DNA of 9,739 nt from Euryarchaeota archaeon UBA257 (GTDB lineage Archaea; Thermoplasmatota; Poseidoniia; Poseidoniales; Thalassarchaeaceae), in the NCBI GenBank assembly GCA_002498985.1, contig DAJO01000015.1:1-9739 (forward strand), written 5' to 3'. Shown piece after piece: positions 6,255-9,739 of this stretch. A program made the translations under genes and the position numbers. How positions within the stretch are numbered: the first letter of the stretch is position 1; each line of letters starts with the position of its first letter. The notes under the pieces are model-generated. The model was not told the origin of the DNA. It did not search any database and was given only the letters and a program-made list of their open reading frames with translations.

Positions 6255-6295
6255 ACCTCGGAATCGATATTTGGCATCAAGAGTTCGGATTATAG
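6255..6295 (-). promoter_or_regulatory. Probable promoter and ribosome binding site of the STAND regulator gene
   Basis: Read on the minus strand, CTATAATC (6295-6288) is a TATA-like box; transcription would start near 6266, giving a short leader that contains GAGGT (6259-6255) three bases before ATG 6251. The spacing fits an archaeal promoter, but the box is judged by eye only. Confidence 0.38.
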
Positions 6296-6299
6296 TGTC

Positions 6300-6306
6300 A
6301 AAAAAA
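6300..6306 (-). terminator. T7 run just after the hydrolase gene
   Basis: On the minus strand seven T follow the hydrolase stop codon (TAG at 6314-6312) within 6 bases. This fits an archaeal oligo-T terminator and would separate the hydrolase from the regulator gene, which appears to have its own TATA-like box just downstream. Confidence 0.45.
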
Positions 6307-6311
6307 TATTA

Positions 6312-8132
6312 CTATTGTATTGTTATCAAACATTGAGGATAAGGTTCCTGCATTGGCGGAAGAAATAATTCATCACAATCTGTTTGTGAGATAGGTAATG
6401 TCAAGATACTACTAGTGCCTAATCCTAAAGTAACTGCCATGGTTGAAACAGGGCTTGGGATGTAATCTTCACCAGTTTGTGTTACCAAAAGGTGAATGCC
6501 GTCACCTTCTGGAATCACTACATCCATACCAAAAAATTCCATTTTAGCAATAACCGTCTCGCCGGGTGAAAGAGACTCTCCCTCTTTACCTCCATTATGG
6601 AATCTTAAATCCATTACAGCATGACCTAGGTGCATACCATTACTCGCTTGAACCATCTCTACGAATAGATGACCACTTGTAGAAAGTAAAGATATTGTCG
6701 CTTCAACGTGGAAGGTTGGAGTACCAATAATTCTAGTTTCATATTCAAAAAATGGGCATTCGATAGATAATTGAGAAGTTGAAGTAATGGTTTCTCCACC
6801 TCCTATTACATCACAATCATCCATGTCGTACTGTAGTAATTCTTGATCTAAAGGAGGATAGGTTTGCTCAACTCTCCAACCTCCAATGTTATCTTGAATT
6901 TCAGCTATAAGTCTCGGCTCGGGACCTTGGTCTTTAAGATAATAATCGAACCATTCTAGTAAATCATCAGCCCAATCCCATCTAAGAGTAAATGGGAAGG
7001 CTTCAGCGCCCCTGCCACTAGATAGTCCTGCATGGCCGCTTTCTCTATCAGGATAGTCATGACCCCATTGACCGTAAAGGCCCTTCACATCAAAACCTGC
7101 ATCGCGAAAGATATTGTGTGTTGGAAATGCCATATGAGGGTCGACGTTCCAATCTTGCATACCATGAATGATATAGATGGAACCGTTATAATTTTGTAGT
7201 GCTCTTTCAAGGAAAGTTCTCTCTGACCAATAATCACTTCCAAGCCATGCAAGATTATCTCCTGATAAGTATGCAGCAGGACCGGCATAATATCCTTCCA
7301 AATATCCTTCACATGCATTTTCAGCATCTTCCAAATCGCCATCTAAACCAAAGCTTCCATAGACTCCATTATGCATAATTGCCCCTCTTGCCTCCATACT
7401 TCCATTGCGCCACATTAAATCATGTGCCCCAATTAGTCCAGACATTGGAATTATTGTCTTTAGATATTCAGAGCCCATAGCTGCGGCTTCCCAAGGAGTA
7501 GAGCCATCATATGACTTTCCAATTATGCCAACCGCCCCATTAGAAAAGGGGGCGGTTCCTAAATATTCAACAGCCGCGTCGATACCTCTTTGTTCATCCA
7601 AACCCATTAAATCCATGCAATGATTACTTTCTCCAGTACCAAATACACTAACTTGAGCAACCCCATATCCATGAGGTACAAAATTTTCTATTAAAAATCG
7701 ACCTAATCTATCAGCTGGAGTAAGGGCATCTACATCTCCATCGTCATAATATGGCCCTATTTCTGCGATAATAGGTACTTGACAATCTTCTGATATTTCT
7801 GCAGAATCGTAGTCACATCCTTCAATTGTTGGCAACCATAATCCAAGGTGGACCACAGCATTCCCTGTTAATCCCGCACCACCATCGCTTACAGTAATAG
7901 ACGGCACAGAAACATAAACTGAGTTTACTGGCCCTATTTCGTATGAGCCGTTAAATGATACTCGGCTAAATACATCATCAATTTGGTATTGCATATCTGA
8001 TCTATCTTCAACAGGTGGTAACCAATGAGAATCTTCTATTTCAGGATTTGAAATTGCTTTATCCATGCAACCAGATAATAATGGGCTGATTACTAAAAGT
8101 ACCAAGCATAAACTCAGCATCCTCTTAGACAT
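6312..8132 (-). CDS. Secreted CocE/NonD-type serine hydrolase (X-Pro dipeptidyl-peptidase S15-like), putative lipoprotein
   Basis: Numbered from ATG 8132, the protein is 606 residues. It starts MSKRML, then a hydrophobic core and the lipobox LLSGC with Cys22, so it is probably exported and lipid-anchored outside the membrane. The alpha/beta-hydrolase triad is visible: nucleophile Ser207 in GKSYDG, Asp327 in HGMQDWNV and His358 in GQWGHDYP. This matches the CocE/NonD and X-Pro dipeptidyl-peptidase group, which cleaves ester or X-Pro peptide bonds. Residues from about 420 form the C-terminal jelly-roll domain of S15 enzymes. Eight further cysteines fall in near pairs (106/117, 440/459, 586/601, plus 172 and 274), fitting disulfides outside the cell. 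A TTG at 8159 would add nine residues; ATG gives a normal signal peptide. Substrate unknown; peptide scavenging is an inference. Confidence 0.88.
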   Translation of the reverse strand: MSKRMLSLCLVLLVISPLLSGCMDKAISNPEIEDSHWLPPVEDRSDMQYQIDDVFSRVSFNGSYEIGPVNSVYVSVPSITVSDGGAGLTGNAVVHLGLWLPTIEGCDYDSAEISEDCQVPIIAEIGPYYDDGDVDALTPADRLGRFLIENFVPHGYGVAQVSVFGTGESNHCMDLMGLDEQRGIDAAVEYLGTAPFSNGAVGIIGKSYDGSTPWEAAAMGSEYLKTIIPMSGLIGAHDLMWRNGSMEARGAIMHNGVYGSFGLDGDLEDAENACEGYLEGYYAGPAAYLSGDNLAWLGSDYWSERTFLERALQNYNGSIYIIHGMQDWNVDPHMAFPTHNIFRDAGFDVKGLYGQWGHDYPDRESGHAGLSSGRGAEAFPFTLRWDWADDLLEWFDYYLKDQGPEPRLIAEIQDNIGGWRVEQTYPPLDQELLQYDMDDCDVIGGGETITSTSQLSIECPFFEYETRIIGTPTFHVEATISLLSTSGHLFVEMVQASNGMHLGHAVMDLRFHNGGKEGESLSPGETVIAKMEFFGMDVVIPEGDGIHLLVTQTGEDYIPSPVSTMAVTLGLGTSSILTLPISQTDCDELFLPPMQEPYPQCLITIQ

Positions 8133-8264
8133 ATATCGGGCGCTAATTAAACCGCTCAAGAGTCTTTGCTATTGTAGTTCGTTTAATTTTTATTAATTAC
8201 TTAAATGATAAAATGAAAAAAGAGATAGATTAGTTGATATAACTCCTACTTAACTAGAGTTATT
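8133..8264. promoter_or_regulatory. Divergent promoter region between the hydrolase and erythrin-VIT1 genes
   Basis: A very AT-rich spacer. Toward the minus strand, ATTAATAAAAATTAAA (about 8197-8182) holds TATA-like sequence that would start transcription near 8161, close to TTG 8159 and about 30 bases from ATG 8132. Toward the + strand, GATATAAC (8236-8243) is about 26 bases before GTG 8265, so that mRNA may be leaderless. I see no clear palindrome for an iron regulator. Confidence 0.42.
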
Positions 8265-9140
8265 GTGAACAAGGTGGAACGAAGGCGATTAATTCGGCTT
8301 CAGAGAATGGAAAGAACCGAAATGGAAGTTTACAGAAGGCTGGCCAATAGAGTAAAAAAGAAAGAAAATAAAAATATCTTACAGAAAATCTCTATGCAAG
8401 AAAATAATCACTATAATTTACTCAAGGAAAAAACTGGAGAAGATGTAGATTATTCAAAGTTTAGAGTATATTTTCATGTAATAGCTTCGATTTTTTTGGG
8501 ACTCACTTTTTCTTTAAAGTTAATGGAGAAAACAGAGCAAAATGCTGCTCAAGAATATCGAGATCTGGGTTATGACGATATAGCAGAAGAAGAAGATGAA
8601 CATGAAAAAGAGCTTTTGTCATTATTGGAAGAGGATGCTTTAAATTATCTAAGTAGCATTATACTGGGATTATCCGATGCATTAGTTGAACTTACAGGTG
8701 CATTGGCGGGGCTTACTTTTGCATTTCAAGAATTGAGGGTTGTTGCATTGGCTGGCTTAGTAACAGGTATTTCTGCTTCTTTCAGTATGGCTGCTTCAGA
8801 ATTTTTGGCAACGAAGGAAGAGAATTCAAGTCGTTCACCAATTAAAGCAGCATTATTTACAGGTTCTGCATATATAATTACAGTATTTCTATTAGTAATA
8901 CCTTACTTACTATTAACTGATAACAGCGAAATTATTTTCGGCTTAGAACCTCATATCCAAGCACTAATCATCACTTTTATAATTGGACTATTGATTATTG
9001 CGTTGTTTAATTTTTATGTGTCTGTTGCTCAAGATAAATCTTTCAATAGAAGATTTATTGAAATGGTTATTATCCTATTAATAGTAACAATGATTTCTTT
9101 CTTGATAGGTTTGATATTAAGAGAATCTTTTGGTTTATGA
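8265..9140 (+). CDS. Erythrin-VIT1 fusion: membrane-bound ferritin-like iron/manganese transporter (MbfA-like)
   Basis: A 291-residue protein with two modules. Residues 1-125 are a rubrerythrin-like four-helix diiron domain: the first half has Glu16 seven before Tyr23 and ExxH at 46-49; the second half has Glu91 seven before Tyr98 and ExxH at 110-113. Residues 128-290 are a VIT1/CCC1 domain with five membrane helices (about 130-154, 158-178, 195-217, 230-254, 265-287), starting with GLSDALVELTGALAGL, the family signature. VIT1 proteins move Fe2+ or Mn2+ out of the cytosol; in the bacterial MbfA the ferritin domain senses or loads iron and the protein acts as an iron exporter. A hydrophobic stretch at 69-86 lies in the ferritin linker, as in relatives. 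The start is GTG 8265, probably leaderless; the next in-frame GTG (8274) would change little. It stands alone on the + strand. Confidence 0.9.
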   Translation: MNKVERRRLIRLQRMERTEMEVYRRLANRVKKKENKNILQKISMQENNHYNLLKEKTGEDVDYSKFRVYFHVIASIFLGLTFSLKLMEKTEQNAAQEYRDLGYDDIAEEEDEHEKELLSLLEEDALNYLSSIILGLSDALVELTGALAGLTFAFQELRVVALAGLVTGISASFSMAASEFLATKEENSSRSPIKAALFTGSAYIITVFLLVIPYLLLTDNSEIIFGLEPHIQALIITFIIGLLIIALFNFYVSVAQDKSFNRRFIEMVIILLIVTMISFLIGLILRESFGL

Positions 9141-9183
9141 GATATTAATTCGGTACCCATTCTGAGAATCTCAATCGAAGGGG

Positions 9184-9200
9184 TTGATTTAACATAATTA
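9184..9200 (+). promoter_or_regulatory. TATA-like box before the M32 carboxypeptidase gene
   Basis: TTGATTTAACATAATTA lies about 20-26 bases before ATG 9213, so the transcript may be nearly leaderless. The stretch 9141-9212 otherwise holds only TGAGA-A-TCTCA at 9163-9173, a short palindrome of uncertain meaning. Confidence 0.35.
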
Positions 9201-9212
9201 TTCCGGGTAGTT

Positions 9213-9739
9213 ATGAATGCTTATGATGAACTATTAGAAAGGTTGAAGGATATTGACTTAGTTAATCAAATTGGAGGATTATTAGGATGGGATCAGGAAG
9301 TTCTAATGCCGCCAAAGGCTGCAAAATTAAGAGCAGAACAATTATCTTGGATTTCAAGAACCGGTCATGAAAAATTAACTGATTCAAGGATTGGTGAATT
9401 ACTTGAGATATTAGAGAAGGATACCAATCTAAATGAGATTCAGAGAGGAAATGTTAGATTAGCAAGAGATTCTTACAACAAGGCTACCAAGTTACCTACT
9501 GATTTTGTAGCAGAAATGGCTATGCATAAATCAAAATCTCAGATTTCTTGGACAGAAGCAAGAGCAAAAAATGATTTTTCTATCTTCAGAAATGATCTAG
9601 CCAAAATGGTAGAAATGTCCAGACAAAAAGCAGATTATTTAGGATTTCAAGAAGTGAGGTATGATGCATTACTAGATTTATACGAATCGGGATTAACGGT
9701 ATCAAAAGTTGACCCATTATTTGCTGGACTTAGAGAAAA
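9213..9739 (+). CDS. Carboxypeptidase Taq (M32 family), N-terminal part, cut by the right edge
   Basis: The first 175 residues of a metallocarboxypeptidase that removes C-terminal amino acids from peptides in the cytosol; full family members are about 500 residues. The N-terminal helical domain shows the family signature LLGWDQEVLMPP (23-34) followed by RAEQLSWIS (40-48), and later YDALLDLYESGLTVSKVDPLFAGLR (150-174), a stretch highly typical of M32. The zinc site HExxH and its third ligand lie beyond the window, so activity cannot be judged. ATG 9213 is chosen because the alignment starts there and GGGTAG precedes it by 2 bases; a TATA-like box about 20 bases upstream suggests its own promoter. 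It is on the same strand as the erythrin-VIT1 gene, 72 bases downstream. Confidence 0.93.
   Translation, partial: MNAYDELLERLKDIDLVNQIGGLLGWDQEVLMPPKAAKLRAEQLSWISRTGHEKLTDSRIGELLEILEKDTNLNEIQRGNVRLARDSYNKATKLPTDFVAEMAMHKSKSQISWTEARAKNDFSIFRNDLAKMVEMSRQKADYLGFQEVRYDALLDLYESGLTVSKVDPLFAGLRE

Noticed and set aside
6252..6311. A tRNA T-loop-like GAGTTCGGAT in the gap before the STAND gene
   Set aside because: The gap is 60 bases, too short for a tRNA, and no acceptor or anticodon stems pair.
7085..7623. Open frames of 72-85 codons overlapping the hydrolase gene on both strands
   Set aside because: The hydrolase triad and domain order are intact in the main frame across this region, so these are chance frames.
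9163..9173. Palindrome TGAGA-A-TCTCA before the M32 gene as an operator
   Set aside because: It is only 5-bp arms with one occurrence in the window; no second copy or known regulator supports it.
1..9739. A defence island, mobile element, prophage or CRISPR array, suggested by the STAND ATPase
   Set aside because: There are no direct repeats, integrase, transposase or nuclease genes; the neighbours are housekeeping genes, and the ATPase has a winged-helix regulator layout rather than an effector domain.

Overview
The window looks like ordinary chromosome from an AT-rich, mesophilic archaeon. My best guess is an uncultured marine member of the Thermoplasmatota (Marine Group II/III, Poseidoniales-like); this is inferred from gene content, not from a marker gene. 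Archaeal signs are a type II methionine aminopeptidase, TATA-like boxes about 25 bases before several starts, GGAGTGA/GGTGAG-type ribosome binding sites, GTG/TTG starts and oligo-T stops. Several genes are of bacterial or eukaryotic type (CGFS glutaredoxin, BolA, ribulose-phosphate epimerase, M32 carboxypeptidase), a mix often seen in marine planktonic archaea. There is no rRNA, tRNA, CRISPR array, transposon or integrase, and no gene-free stretch above about 150 bases.

Layout. Bases 1-216 hold an unrecognised open frame that is open at the left edge. It is followed on the + strand by a tight pair: a YrdC-type threonylcarbamoyl-AMP synthase (226-828) and methionine aminopeptidase (807-1817), overlapping by 22 bases. 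Bases 1965-4277 are a minus-strand group, read right to left: ribulose-phosphate 3-epimerase, BolA, CGFS monothiol glutaredoxin and an EamA-family transporter. The last three are packed with gaps of 5 and 1 bases. A divergent promoter region (4278-4398) separates the epimerase from a + strand thioredoxin (4399-4716). The thioredoxin stop codon overlaps the stop of a convergent minus-strand regulator with an N-terminal winged helix and a STAND-type ATPase (4713-6251). Upstream of that, also on the minus strand, is a large secreted CocE/NonD-type serine hydrolase with a lipobox (6312-8132). Across a second divergent promoter region lies an erythrin-VIT1 membrane ferritin/iron transporter (8265-9140). 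The window ends inside an M32 (Taq-type) carboxypeptidase (from 9213).

How the genes work together. Sua5/TsaC and Map both serve translation (tRNA t6A and N-terminal Met removal). BolA plus CGFS glutaredoxin form a known iron-sulfur partnership; with thioredoxin and the ferritin-like iron transporter they give the window an iron/thiol theme, although these genes lie in separate transcription units. The secreted hydrolase and the M32 peptidase fit a peptide-scavenging heterotroph. I see no clear new multi-gene system. The items most worth checking are the BolA-glutaredoxin-EamA operon, the winged-helix STAND regulator without a repeat sensor domain, the erythrin-VIT1 fusion and the variant active-site loop of the Sua5-family enzyme.
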